Shown here piece by piece: positions 52,801 to 64,000 of a DNA stretch of 64,000 nucleotides. Origin of the DNA: Acholoe squamosa. Its lineage: Eukaryota; Annelida; Polychaeta; Phyllodocida; Polynoidae. Each line of letters opens with the position of its first letter. Within the stretch, counting starts at the first letter, position 1. Below the pieces are notes generated by a model. It had not been told where the DNA came from and did not search any database. It saw nothing but the letters and a program-made list of their open reading frames with translations. The stretch is taken from NCBI GenBank assembly GCA_949317995.1, contig OX439036.1, positions 86,279,920 to 86,343,919 of the forward strand. Direction: 5' to 3'. A program made the position numbers and the translations under genes.

Positions 52801-54284
52801 AGTCCGGGCTGTGTAGATCCATATCATTGATTTGCTGCACACGCGATGGCTACGTGCTCCTCTATGCATGCCTTTTCGATGGAAACTGGAGGCAAAATGA
52901 AATGACCTGAAAGTTGGCGAGGTTGAGGCAGTTGGCAACTACTGGGTTTTCACTGGACAGAACATGGACGCATGGTCGCGCGGGGGTACCAGACATATAT
53001 ATGCATGGTGCAGTGCCAGGACGACGAATACAAACCACTACAACGACCTCTGCCGGCCTGGCCTGCGCGTCCAGGCCACTTCCGCAGCCTCCAGGCCACA
53101 TCCAGAGACGCAGGTCGCATTCCGGGCACGTCCCAGTCGGCACAACGCGTATCCCACCGGTTACTTCCTCGCCTGGAGGAGGGTGGGGGGGGGGGGAAGG
53201 GGAAGGCAGGTAAAAGAGGGTGAGAGAGGAGATAACGGGGAGGTTTGGATGACAGAGGAGAAAGAGCATGGGATGGTGATGGGGTGGGCGGAGTGCCGGC
53301 GTGGCGCATGATTGTGTCGGAATGTCCTAGCCGCTAAGGATGACAAGCTTTTAGTACAAAGGCCGTGGTGAGACATTGGTTCTGTAAGAAGTGAGCAGGT
53401 TAGACAAAGAGCAGCTCAGACTGCTAGATTAACTGGAACTGCTCGGCCCGGGTTAATAAAGCGGCTATCAGGCTTGGGATACGCGGGGATCAGCGTGGGA
53501 CGGACCTGTCTCAGTGCCTGGTGCTACACACTCGTCCCGTGAATGGGATTCCACACTTGCCGCCCATTTAGCCTAATTCTCCTTATTTCCTCCCTTTTTG
53601 TATGTACCAACCCAATAAACCGGCCCGTCTCTAATGAATCCAACTGTGAGTGGGAGAGAGGGCCTGATGACTTGGGCCCAATGCATCCTGCATGCTCCGG
53701 GCGGTGGAACTGAATATGGGATGGAAAATGTGTAAATATAAAGAGGGCAAGGGGGTGTGTTGTTGTGCAAAGGGTCTACAGGATGGGGGTAAGGGAGGTA
53801 CACAAATACTCCAGTGTGCATCCAGGAGGGGGCCATCGGGGGGGGGGGGGGGTGGGGGACGTTCTAGACCTCTACCCCTCCTCCCCTGAGCCTGGCGCCT
53901 GTACCGAGCTGACAGCCACATTTATCAGGACACAGCCAACTATCCCCATTTTGGACGGGACCCTCGTGCCAGGGTGATAAATTGGTCGGTCCACGGGGTG
54001 TACTCGCCTCACACGTTCTTGTGTCATGCTGTTCCCAGGCTTTTGATGCGTTCTACCAAAAGGACTAGCCTATATTTCATGTTCATCCACTAGAGAGAAT
54101 GATGTACGGTATGTCGTGTACCATTACGTCCAGACACCGCCGCGTGGCAATGCATATATGTATCATAAAAATAGCACTGTGGATATCACTCTCGTCCCCT
54201 TTATATGACACAGACACGTGTATACCATGATAACTTAACATGTAATATGTGTGTCGTCCAGAAGTCAGTAGTTATTTCCATCCT
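46827..54284. other. No gene recognised
   Basis: 7.4 kb without a supported gene. GC- and CpG-richer patches lie at about 47600-48150, 51230-51530 and 52950-53300. G-runs occur at 50250, 50899, 53188 and 53839. Many frames overlap in opposite directions (for example at 47626-48139 and 52862-53311), as expected for GC-rich DNA without selection. The patches could hold unannotated first exons or promoters, but I see no convincing exon. Confidence 0.35.
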
Positions 54285-54286
54285 TC

Positions 54287-54452
54287 ACAGCTAAAATATT
54301 TTTCTTGATTTAAGAAAATAATAAGATAGATTATCTTACGTGGCGGACAAAACTACCAATTTTAAGAAAATTAAAAATATTAAAACTGGTAGTTTTGTCC
54401 ATCAGGTAAGATAATTTAAGATCCCAAGAAAATTATTTTTAGCTGTGTTATT
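54287..54452. mobile_element. Palindromic MITE (CACAGCTAAAA ends)
   Basis: About 166 bp. CACAGCTAAAATATTTTTCT is inverted at the right end, and the interior GACAAAACTACCA and TGGTAGTTTTGTC pair, with ATTATCTTACGTGG/TCAGGTAAGATAAT between. Target duplication is not clear. Confidence 0.7.
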
Positions 54453-55102
54453 ATGGACCCTGTAATAGGTGTATCATATGACACAGCTCTAGAGGACAAA
54501 AGTTATGTTGTAAATGTACCGCTTGCACACTATAATCACGCACAGCTGGAGTAAATATATTTTTGATAATCAAATTGATCCAAAAGTATAGCTATGGAAT
54601 TCTTTTTATCTATGGCCATCACAGATAATCCAGTTCATGTATATATCATACAATCTTAAACGAAGAGGTCGAGTAAAGATCTCTTTGAAAAAATTATGAA
54701 AATCTTCAAGCATTCTGAGGTCGGCCCTCTTTTGCTGAGGCAGATCGGGTGACCATCCCGGGGTGACCATAAACCAAACTTTAAACTTTTGGCCATATTT
54801 GTATTTGAATTTAAAAGGAAGGTACCAATTCTGTTTCCATTCAGGGCTGATTTTTCAATTGATTTATTCAATTGCGAATTACGACAGCGACTCACCAATC
54901 ACCACCACAGAAAACAAATTAAGTCAATGTCATGGTATAATTCTGGAGCCGAGGTAAAAAGAAAGAGTGAAAGGATAAAGAATTAACTTGAATACCCTAA
55001 ATTCTTAGACTATGTAGCCTGAAACACATCTTTTCATTTGCCTAAGAATCATATATATTGAAGTGTATTATTTTTCCTTTCATAAGCACTGCAGTAAGCA
55101 CA

Positions 55103-56650
55103 GACCAGAGACCTATTTCATAAGCATTCTTTATTTAAGATCAATCTTTTCACTCTAAGAGTGACCACTTAAGATCAGTCATTTAGGAATGACTACAAGT
55201 GTTTCAGAACAAGCTGTCACTCCTATTGGAACATAAGACTGAGACCTGTTTCATAAGCATTCCTTATTTAAGATCGATCTTTCCACTCTACTAGTGACAA
55301 CTTAAGATCAGTCATTTGGGAATGACTACTAGTGTTTCGGAACAAGCTGTCACTAGTATTGGAACTTAAGACTGGTCCTTTAGAAACAGCTGTCAATTGG
55401 ACATAGGGGCAGTAATCAAGATCAGTCCTTAGGTCACTCGTAGACCAATCATTCAGCTAGTAAGATCAATCTCCCAGGTGCAGAATGTGCCTCTACTTTG
55501 TTATTTCACAATATAAAAAGGTATTATAAAAGGGTATTTCATTTTGATATATTCCTGACATCATGGATTAAAAAGATATGTGGGATTCCACTAATTGATA
55601 TGATTTTTCCCATTTATGTGTACCCTCAACCTTCCACATAAATCAGCCACTTTCTGTTGGTCATATGTCACTCTTACATTGACTCTTTACTAGTAAGCTT
55701 CAATCCCAATATCCTTTTGAAACACCTTCTACTAAGAGTGAGCTATGGAGATATGACCAATGAATCCAATGATTGATCTTCAGGGGTGTGAAATCCCGAA
55801 ACCCATTTCCTCTGAAGTGTAATATACGGCTTGCTAGTTAATGTTTTTTATGTAGGATAAAGCTTAACAAAAGTTGTTCTAATGTTATTTGAGCAGAATA
55901 TAACACACACTGTTGTACAGGGATGTTTGAAATTACCATTTGGAGGCCAAAAATTCTCAATCTGGAATGACATTGGCAGAAATTTTCAAGTCAGAACCCC
56001 CCCCCCCTACAAATGGTAATTTCATTTCTCAGTGGATTTGCATAGATCTCAAGAATGGTCTTTCTGAGCATTAAAAACGCGGATTTCCGCGTTTCCGCGG
56101 AGATTTCACACCCCTGATCTTAACACCACCTTACGAGTATCTTGCTCTTAAGTCTATGTCACTAGTATATGGCCCTTGTGAAACAGGTCTCTGGTCCTAT
56201 AGAAACAGCTGTCAATTAGACATAGGAGCAGTAATAAAGATCAATTGTAAGGTCACCCATAGGCCAATTATCCAGCTAGTAAGATCAATCACCTAGGTGC
56301 AGAATATGGCTTTACTTCATTATTCCATAGTAGAAAATGGTATTAAAAGGGGAATTTCGATTTGATATATGCCTGACTTCATGCATCAGAAAATGTTGTG
56401 GGATTTCACTTGTTGATAGGATTTTTCACATTTATGTGTACCCTAAACCTTCCACGTAAATCAGCTACTTTATGTTGGTCATAAGTCACTCTTACATTGA
56501 CCCTTTACTAGTAAGTTTCACTCCCCATTTACTTTTGAAACACTTCCTCTAAGCATAAGAAGCCTAAGATCAATCTTAGGATGACCATAGGAGTGATCTT
56601 GCTCATACACCAATCTTACTCGTACATGGTGGTTGTGAAACATGTCTCAG
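55103..56650. repeat. Composite repeat with internal duplications
   Basis: GAGACCTRTTTCATAAGCAT begins two tandem 133-bp copies (55108 and 55241). A segment of about 357 bp (55382-55738) is repeated at 56201-56557, offset 819 bp. An inverted form of the first motif (GTGAAACAGGTCTCTGG) lies at about 56178, and another (GTGAAACATGTCTC) at about 56635. The block therefore has inverted outer ends, two internal direct repeats and a MITE (55781-56115) in between. It looks like a decayed fold-back type transposon. Confidence 0.7.
55781..56115. mobile_element. MITE with CAGGGGTGTGAAAT ends (hAT-like)
   Basis: 335 bp. Left end CAGGGGTGTGAAATC and right end GATTTCACACCCCT are inverted. GATCTT lies on both sides (55775-55780, 56116-56121). 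CAGGGG-type ends recall hAT elements, but a 6-bp duplication is shorter than the usual 8 bp. Confidence 0.7.
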
Positions 56651-57689
56651 GGGTCTGATAATGAGGAGTACTAAATCGTTTCAAAAAGTCAAACATCTCA
56701 GTCTTTCAAGGTGAATATTGTGACAGATACCTGCACCGGTCACGATGATCATATAGTGGACTCACTCATGTGAGTAGGGGGGGGAGTGCCTATGAACGTA
56801 GTCAATATGGTGTGCTCTTAGCTCTCATGGTTTCGTTCAAAAGTGCAGCAGAATTGTTGTGTCCCTTTTGAGGGCTTTGACCAGCCATAATTTCCCTTAA
56901 TTTGAAATAAGGACTTCATTCAAAAAGCAAATTCAATTTTTTTTTTCATTATACATATCCATTGCACAACAGATAAAATGCACACGATAAAATCTTTCCG
57001 AAGAGGAAAGTACATAGAAAAAGTAAGTTGGGGCAGGTATTTGAGGGAACTGCATAATATTGGGGCTGTCTGTCAAACATTGGGGACCCTGTAGGTAAAG
57101 TAAAGTAAACGTAGACATTTCCTATACCATTTTTAACCAGAGAGGGCAAGGGAACCACTCTTTTGTGTGCTGTGGCGTCTTCATATGATTAGATGCTTAT
57201 AAAATTTTGGTTGAACTAAAGTGTGAAGAAGAATCAGAATAGCATTTTTCTAGAATCAGAATTAGCATTTTTTTTTGCAAAAGAAACCACTCCCCCTCCT
57301 CAATCTTTCATGTGATAAAAAAATCCTTGTGAACGGATAGCACCAGTATGATACATCTGAAGCTTTAACATCCTCTTTGTTATCAGGTTTTGTTAAAAAG
57401 ATACAACACATTGCATTCCCACCACACGATAAGTGGTAATCCATCTGCAGGACTCAATTATATTTTTTGCTGATTAGGACGTTAAAGGACTCTCCAGTGG
57501 TCCCTGTACAATCTATTTGCCTAGGCTATGATATGCGGATGCCTGGAGGAAGTCAGTAAACTTAATCAGGTTTGCCTAGAAGTCCATTGTCTGTGCAGTT
57601 CCGACTAGCCACCCAATTAGCGGGCCTCTCCACTGTGGGGTGCAAAGATCCGATAGGATCAGGAGGGGGAGGAAAGGCGCATGAATAAT
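56651..57689. other. No gene recognised
   Basis: AT-rich. Short frames on the minus strand at 56933-57158 and 57262-57444 have no features of a real gene. Confidence 0.35.
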
Positions 57690-58090
57690 TTGGAGGGATC
57701 CAATTTGCGGGCGTCGCCAAGGCGCTAACACAATCCATCGTGTCAGTGTGGGCGTTGTGGGTTAATCGGCGACGCCATATTCCGCCCCGACGCCGCGCGC
57801 CCGACTCCTCGTCGTTTCCGTCAACCGGAAGTCAGCTATGTGCCAAGTGAGACTGTGCAGCGGAAGTGGTCGACACCCGGCAGCGTCTTCTGTGTTGTCG
57901 CGGCCCGCGTCACACCAGGAACCGCAGCCGACGACGACTGAGTACATGCCGCCAGAAACAGGAAGCGTCGGGGGTCAAAGAGCAGCGGGGGCACCCTACA
58001 GAAGTCTGCCTGGGTGGAGAAAGCATCTGCGCTGCTGCCGCTGCTGCTTCTGCTACAGAAAACCCATCCACCGTCCAGCAGGTTAACAGC
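57690..58090. promoter_or_regulatory. GC/CpG-rich promoter-like patch
   Basis: The only short segment that combines high CpG density with animal promoter motifs. GACGCCATATTCCG near 57770 (inverted, like a YY1 site) is followed by CAACCGGAAGTCAG near 57823 and GCGGAAGTGG near 57860, which are ETS-type sites. No clear downstream coding exon was found; the frames across it are short and compete. It could be a promoter of a host gene or non-coding RNA transcribed to the right. Confidence 0.3.
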
Positions 58091-58099
58091 CTTGGGACG

Positions 58100-58589
58100 A
58101 ACAGGGACATAAAGTGATATCCTTTATCGAACGAGGTCGACCTTTCCATTTCTCTTATCAGCGCAGAGATACACGTGTTATAAGCCCATGCCCCCTGCTG
58201 GCCCCACGCTGCCTCCACATGACCTTTATTTCATAACTGAAGATACTACATACAAGGTGTAGCAGCAGATACTATGTTGGATCGACCATGGATAGAATTA
58301 TGGAGAACCTGGTGCACGAGAGGACTGCACAAAAGTGACTGGGATTGGCCAGAGAGAAACTCTTGGTACTATATACTGCTTGCTAGTTTCATATGTCAGA
58401 TTCAAGCTAGACCAGAGAGAGAACTGGGTGGGATCAGCAGCCAGACTGGAGGCGATCAGGATGGTATTGGCAATGGACTGCAGGAGGATAAGAATAAAAT
58501 TCTGACTGCGCTCCAGGATTATGATGTTATAGGGTGGCTGAAATAAGAGTCTCGGTGTAAAGAGGAGGGGTTTTAGTGGTGACTGGAGT
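58100..58589. other. No gene recognised
   Basis: A plus-strand frame at 58274-58546 (90 codons) has no family features. Its 3' end merges into the minisatellite. Confidence 0.3.
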
Positions 58590-58870
58590 AGAGGGGATAT
58601 CAGTCCGCATGGGCTGGAGGAATAGGAAGAACATTTTTGCTGGATTGGGGGGACAAGAATAACATTCTGGCTGGACTAGAGACATTAGAATAACACACTG
58701 AATAGACTGAGAGAATAAGAATACCATTCTAACTGGACTGAAGGGTCATAAGCAAAACATTCTAACTGCACTGTGAGAAAATATTACATTGTATTTTGGC
58801 GGGCTGGAGAGACAGGGATGACATTTTTTACTGCACTGGAGGGATAAGAATAACATTTCGATTGCACTTG
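58590..58870. repeat. Degenerate minisatellite, unit about 31-32 bp, first part
   Basis: Variants of GACTGGAGGGATAAGAATAA followed by CATTCTGACTG occur about every 31-32 bp, near 58613, 58644, 58675, 58707, 58737 and 58840. The same unit resumes at about 59910-60060, so the array was split by the insertion described next. Confidence 0.65.
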
Positions 58871-58950
58871 AAGTACAATCTATGCATTCAATTTTGGTTG
58901 AAAGAGATTGCTCCAAACTACACATGTCCTGTTGCTTCATGCGTTAGCCT

Positions 58951-59559
58951 GGAGCTTAATTCAAAACATCCTGGGATCCCAACCCCAGCGATCTTAGTGT
59001 AGGCACATATCATAAGACCTGGCTGGTCTACCCTATGTAATGCAGTGGTTGCAGGCCTGTCCAGAATAGCTAGTCCTGGGATCACTTCACTATTCCATTT
59101 CCACCACTAAGATCACTGCGATCTTAGTGAAAGACATGCATAGTGGTTTCACCTGAGTACAAGAGCACTTACAGGGAACACTCCTGATCGAAAGAGTGAA
59201 TAGCCTGCTGCATGTATACATAAAGAGGGGAGGGAGGACATTTGCTGTGTGTCCTTGAGGGCTCTTAGGGCTACTAGGATATGTGAACCCAGTCAACTCT
59301 TAAGATCGCTTAATAGGATAAGGCTGATTTATTCCTAAGATCACTGGGGTCGTGATCCCAGGATGTTTTGAATTAAGCTCCTGTGCCTAGTCAGTTCTTC
59401 TTGGAATAGTGTAGGAGGGCTGAGGCTAAGATCGATGTGATCTTAGTGCTGGCTAGGATATGTGAACCCAGTCAACTCTTAAGATCGCTTAATAGGATAA
59501 GGCTGATTTATTCCTAAGACCGTTAGTTGGTGATCCCAGGATGTTTTGAATTAAGCTCC
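58951..59559. mobile_element. MITE with duplicated right half
   Basis: The left end GGAGCTTAATTCAAAACATC is inverted twice on the right, ending at 59381 and at 59559. The right halves are tandem copies offset by 179 bp (shared AGGATATGTGAACCCAGTCA). The interior carries repeated GATCTTAGTG and CACTAAGATC palindromes. It interrupts the 32-bp minisatellite. Confidence 0.75.
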
Positions 59560-59909
59560 AGAGCTGTAGAGCGTAAGTCCCATAGTCCACTTGGCTTTTC
59601 GGCGGCGAATGAGCCATACATTTCCTATGTAAATTGCTACGACAGAGGCCAAGTGGACTCTCGATGTAAGCAAGAGAATGTCTAAAGAATGAAGAAACAT
59701 GCAATTTGCAGCAATACAAGTGTATCTCGCTGTATCTATTTCAGTAGTAAAAATCCCTCTGAAAATAACATTTTGATGACAGATTTGAGACCATTTCCAT
59801 GAAGTCGCAGTGGAGAATTGGGCCGTGAAGAATGACATCGCTTTCTTCAAGCCCCTGTGGGGAATGAGACTTTCCATAGTGAAGCTTGTTCTCAACATGA
59901 AATAGCATT
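59560..59909. other. No gene recognised
   Basis: Between the MITE and the resumed minisatellite. Overlapping minus-strand frames at 59489-59950 show no family features. Confidence 0.35.
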
Positions 59910-60060
59910 TGGACTGGGGGAAAGGAACGTAGGACTGAGGATGTCATCATGACTGGATGTCAATGGATAAGAAAGATGTATATTCTGATAAGATAAGGAT
60001 GCTATTCGGTTGGGTTGGGAAAGTAAAGGAATAACATTCTGACCACTATGATGAAAAGGC
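59910..60060. repeat. Degenerate minisatellite, second part
   Basis: AGTAAAGGAATAACATTCTG and related units continue the 31-32-bp pattern of 58590-58870. Confidence 0.45.
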
Positions 60061-63056
60061 AAGGATGGGGTGGAGGGGAAAGGGAACTGTAAAATACTGT
60101 TTGGGTTGACAACCCAGCGGGTTTAACTTCTGACCTAACTGAAAAATAATATATGTATACAGACCTAGGATTCGAGCAAGTTAGAAGAAAAGGACTTGGA
60201 TCCATATCCAGACTGGACAGATGGGGTTCGGCCAAAGGAAAAATAGGACTCTAACATGGCCCTGAGCTGTGGTAGAAGGAAACAATGCCCAGTGTACAGG
60301 TGGAGGGGACTAATGAAAGCTGGGTAGAGATTCTGACCAGTATTCATGGGTAATGTATATGACCTTATTGCAGGGATTGACATGGGGATAAACTGGGTCA
60401 GTGCTGAGGGAGCTATATGATACTGGTGCCCAAGGTTAGCCGTGGTTGGGTGCCTCCTGACACGATAACAAAAACTGGTCGCTAGGGTACGCTACGGATC
60501 CCCTTGACAGAGGGCGTGGTGGAGTTGCTCCCACGAGCTCACTTCCGGGTAGATAGATGACCCCAAGGGTCAGAAGGGGCTCGAGTTGCTCCCGGTCAGC
60601 ACGCGCTCAACAGATGCAGCACCAAACCTGAACCACATGTGACCCTCTTCCAGCTCCTCCGACTACTCTATCCTCCCCATCACCCCCTCCCTATCCCGAC
60701 CGATGCCCCCATGGACTGGTTTGGTTTGTCATTTTTTGCCTTTCCTGCAATTTAGTGGCAATCTTGCCTAGCCCATGTTTCTGTGAAGTAGGTCGTTTCT
60801 CACGCTAAGGAGGCCAGCCGCGAGTTGCTCTTGGAGCTGCTCCCCGGGCAGGAGCCACCATTGTTGGCATCTTGTTGACGTGGGGTCTGGGGGCTGGCCT
60901 GTAGAATCACCCCTACCCACCCCCACACCCCATCCACGGCCATTCTCCTCTAGTACCTAGCCATTGTTTGAGGTGCATGATGAGCCCATACTCGGTCCAA
61001 CAGGATCGAGACGCGGCCCGCCACCGAGATTATACCGTGATTGTCTCTCGCCATGGCGAGATGGGGGTCCTTGTATGTGACGGTTTCAATCAGTCCCTCT
61101 CCATCACCTCCGTCTATGGACTTGACTCTCGACTAGATAGGAACGGAGAGCACAAGTCGGACTACACGAGACAATCATCTAAAATATCAATTGTACACAA
61201 CAGGGAATACATCGTCCTGTTTTGATATGCTGGATGTGAATGTAGATTGTAAAAACAATGCTATGTCATTCTTAAGACAAAATGAATTTTCTGATTAATG
61301 AACATTCGAAGGTCTATAGCGTGATGTTTTTATGGTAGCACAGTGATACAGTTTTCCCTTCCTTTCTTCTTCCTTTCTCTTCAATTATTATAAGTCAAAC
61401 CAATTCCAATGGAATGATACTGAATGGGATTTATTTCAGCTTGACAGTGTCAATAACAAAATTCTACAAGTAAGAAACCTTTTAATTCGAAACGGTGTTC
61501 TAGCATCTACGAATAGTGTATCATGTACCATATAACATACGACCCCAGTCTACTGACCCCCCCCCCCCTCCGCCCGAACTCCAATCCGATGTCAGATACG
61601 TACAATAGCGATATAAACCCACATGCAATAAGGCAACTTGTCATAATACATCATAATAATGCATTATGTAACAACATGGATATAGATAAAGGGGACATGC
61701 ACATCCCAGGGTCCAATACATAAACGGTGATGCTATATGGTCATCAAGGGGATGGAGACCACAGACAATAGGATGCCAAGGGTGGGAGGTGGGCCTTCCG
61801 CTGTTTTTAGCTGTGATGAACTGGCCTGCTGCCAGCTGCCGAGTTCATCACGGCCCTTACTGTATGCAAACAGCTCCAAGGGGCAGCTCCGAGCAGCTCG
61901 TGCAGGGTTGGCCCCATTCTACGATCTGGCCTTTACGTATAAAGTACTAAATCAGGAAGCACCTACAACCCCCATGCTGCACCGACCCTCAGGGAGGCCC
62001 CAAACCTATGTTATTATGTATCGGAGAATTGAGAAGACCTCTTTCACAAAATTGCCAGCCTCTATACAAAGGGGTGATATATGGCATCGTTGAAATGCCT
62101 TTGTTGTCATAGTAAATAACCTGTACTTAACGGGATTAATGGAAGATGCAAATTGAATAAACCATTTACTAAAATGCCTCCTGTCAACGGTCGCTGGGAT
62201 GGGCACCATTGATGTCGGTTCTTTAGGGGAAGATGGCCCATTTTTCTTTTCAGACCCGGTATGCATTGTTCGATCGATCCGGCATATATGCAGATTTCAA
62301 AGAACAGCTTCGGGAAAACAAACGCCTAGTGGATAATTGGTTTATGGTGTTTATTGATTAAAAGTTTTAAACATACACATCTCTGGGGCCGAGGCATTGC
62401 GAAGCCAACCTCCCGAGGAAATCACTACCAACGTGATAGCTCGTCGCAATCGCCTGTCAAAGAGGTAATGACACCCTTCACATTGAATAATCTGACGTGT
62501 TTGTCAATTGGCCCCTAAAAGAGACAGAATAGGCATAACAGATGAAAAAGCAATGACTGTGGATGGAGTGCTGGCTGTTGCCGACCGGTGGGAGAGAAGG
62601 CAGAGAAGGATGACATGGGATGGAGGAGATGGGAGGAGTCAGGAGTAACAGGAAATATAGACGAAGCCATGAGGGAGCTGCTAAGAGCTTGAGATGGGCT
62701 GCTCATGGTGAGCTGTGAGCAGCTGACTGCTTGTATCTGTGATGGACGAGAGGCAACTTCTGGCTGCCATTGGGATACATTGAGCTCCGTCCGACCTCCT
62801 ACCTGCCGATCGACAGCGTGATATAAATCCCCAACACCCTGTGGGGGTAAGGGTGTGTCCGTTCGATCGGAGGGGTGGTGTGACTGGAGGCGTCAAAAGC
62901 TTTCAGGTGCCTAGTGGGGGAAAGAGGCGGTAGGCTATTTCAAATAGTCTTAGGGACGATTAGGGTTTCAGGGGTGAATGGAGGAGGGAAACTATACTTG
63001 GTTAATTCCGGCATTCAAATCCGCTTGACAAGGTGTTTGTGAAAGCAACACTGGAG
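60061..63056. other. No gene recognised
   Basis: GC-richer around 60440-61140 (several CTCCGAGC/GAGCAGCTC-type short repeats), with a C11 run at 61558. A plus-strand frame at 61737-62093 includes LAFTYKVLNQEAPTTPM, vaguely like the C-terminal tail of some LINE reverse transcriptases. This is too weak to call. Confidence 0.35.
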
Positions 63057-64000
63057 GCTGGTGCGAAAAGATTGAATTGTTGCTTTTCAGGGTAGGTACC
63101 TCACTTCCCACGTCCCTCCTCTACATAACCACTCTGATTCACTTCCGACACTGTAGTCCAGGTGGCTGCTGCTAAACCCTTGGAAGTCACTTCTGTTGGA
63201 GGTGTACTTCCAAAAACGGAAGGCACTCATCTTTGGTAGTCTCTTCTCTATTGCATTGCAAAATGACACTTCCCAACAGAAGTGGTCCAGAAGTGGTTAC
63301 TAACAACCCCTCAACTGGAAGTTGCTCCCTACACTCTGTCGCATAAGTATATAGTTGTGGGCAGTCTGGGAAGCACTCAGGTGTGACCACTTTTTGCAAC
63401 ACAGTTTGATATACGGGAAAGTGACTACTTCTGGACTACAGTGTTGGAAGTGATACTGAGTGGTTAAGTAGAGGAGGGAAGTGGGAAGTGAGGTACCTAC
63501 CCTGGAAAGAAACAACTCAATCTTTTCGCAACAGCCTCCAGAGGTAGTCACTTTCCCTCAAATCAAACTGGAGGGTGTTGCTCCTATAGTAAAAGGAAGA
63601 GCTGGCTAAAAATGCCCTTGTTTCCAGTCCTTTCTTTTCATGTAGCTATGACTTGTCCCTTTTGTTGCTCACAAGTGGACATTCAAGTATGGTGCTCAAA
63701 AAGGGGAATTGAGTAGGTACCTAGTTAGGAGAAGTCAGTCAGTATAATATACTATAGAGTGTGTGACATGAGTAGGTATCTGATAATGCAGCTCTCTCTG
63801 TTTTAAACAAGACAGGGACTTTTCAGACTATTGTGGTGAGTGCAAGTTGAATGGTGAAGCAGAGCGTGACTTTTTTTGAAAAGAGGGTACCTACTGACAG
63901 CTCTTTTTACCATAGGAGCAACATGCTCCTGTGTTACGAAAAGTGGTCACACCTGAGTGCTTCCCAGACAGCCCACACATACATACATATGCAACAGAGT
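63057..64000. repeat. Nested fold-back structure, cut by the window edge
   Basis: Arm A (about 63057-63168) is inverted at 63434-63541 with about 85-90 percent match over 110 bp, including AGGGTAGGTACCTCACTTCC. Arm B (about 63331-63433) is inverted at about 63542-64000. Its block TCTGGGAAGCACTCAGGTGT is exact in both, and arm B is split on the right by the MITE at 63571-63928. This is a large imperfect palindrome, probably a fold-back transposon. Confidence 0.75.
63571..63928. mobile_element. MITE family 1, copy 2
   Basis: 358 bp, alignable end to end with 29082-29441 at roughly 90 percent. It is flanked by CTG at 63568-63570 and 63929-63931. The paired arm of the surrounding fold-back (63395-63420) keeps the unoccupied site (ACACAGTTTGAT), which fixes the insertion boundaries and shows that only 3 bp were duplicated. 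Confidence 0.85.

Noticed and set aside
61737..62093. Remnant of a LINE reverse transcriptase C-terminus
   Set aside because: Only one short phrase is suggestive and no RT motif is nearby.

Overview
This is a eukaryotic window with no recognisable host protein-coding gene. It looks like repeat-rich intergenic or intronic DNA of an invertebrate animal: dense minisatellites, (TA)n tracts, palindromic non-autonomous DNA transposons, degenerate tRNA-like sequences, one 5'-truncated LINE and a metazoan Ty3/gypsy element with an envelope gene. The species cannot be fixed from the sequence; a marine deuterostome (lancelet, hemichordate, echinoderm) or a mollusc would all fit.

The dominant object is a complete, very young LTR retroelement at 7177-22228 (15,052 bp), oriented on the minus strand. 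Its two 333-bp LTRs differ at one base, end in TGTTATG...CATAACA, and are flanked by a 4-bp target duplication CACG. Reading along the minus strand it carries a gag ORF with a proline-rich 33-bp minisatellite, then pol in the -1 frame (protease, reverse transcriptase, RNase H, integrase) behind a GTTAAAC shift site with a potential pseudoknot. A long largely non-coding stretch follows, and then an envelope-like ORF with a furin-type site and fusion-peptide-like segment resembling errantivirus/baculovirus F proteins. Unusually, at least two further intact ORFs (12124-12603 and 8088-8474) and a well-bounded candidate exon (8871-9047) lie on the opposite (+) strand on either side of env. The two ORFs share a weak C-terminal pattern that recalls PC4/p15-type single-strand nucleic-acid-binding domains. 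The integrase of this copy has Glu where the second catalytic Asp of the DDE triad is expected.

Layout: 0.4-2.05 kb two tandem minisatellites; 2-6.1 kb mostly featureless; 6.1-7.17 kb and 22.23-23.06 kb older repetitive host DNA around the insertion; 7.18-22.23 kb the retroelement; 23-25.4 kb no gene; 25.49-28.02 kb six degenerate tRNA-like sequences on both strands; 29.08-29.44 kb a MITE that recurs at 63.57-63.93 kb; 36.26-36.44 kb, 41.13-41.38 kb and 43.64-43.85 kb further MITEs; 44.76-46.83 kb the 3' part of a LINE with one frameshift; 47-54 kb no gene; 54.3-56.6 kb a MITE and a composite duplicated repeat; 57.7-58.1 kb a GC-rich promoter-like patch; 58.6-60.1 kb a minisatellite interrupted by a MITE; 63.06-64 kb a nested fold-back structure cut by the window edge.
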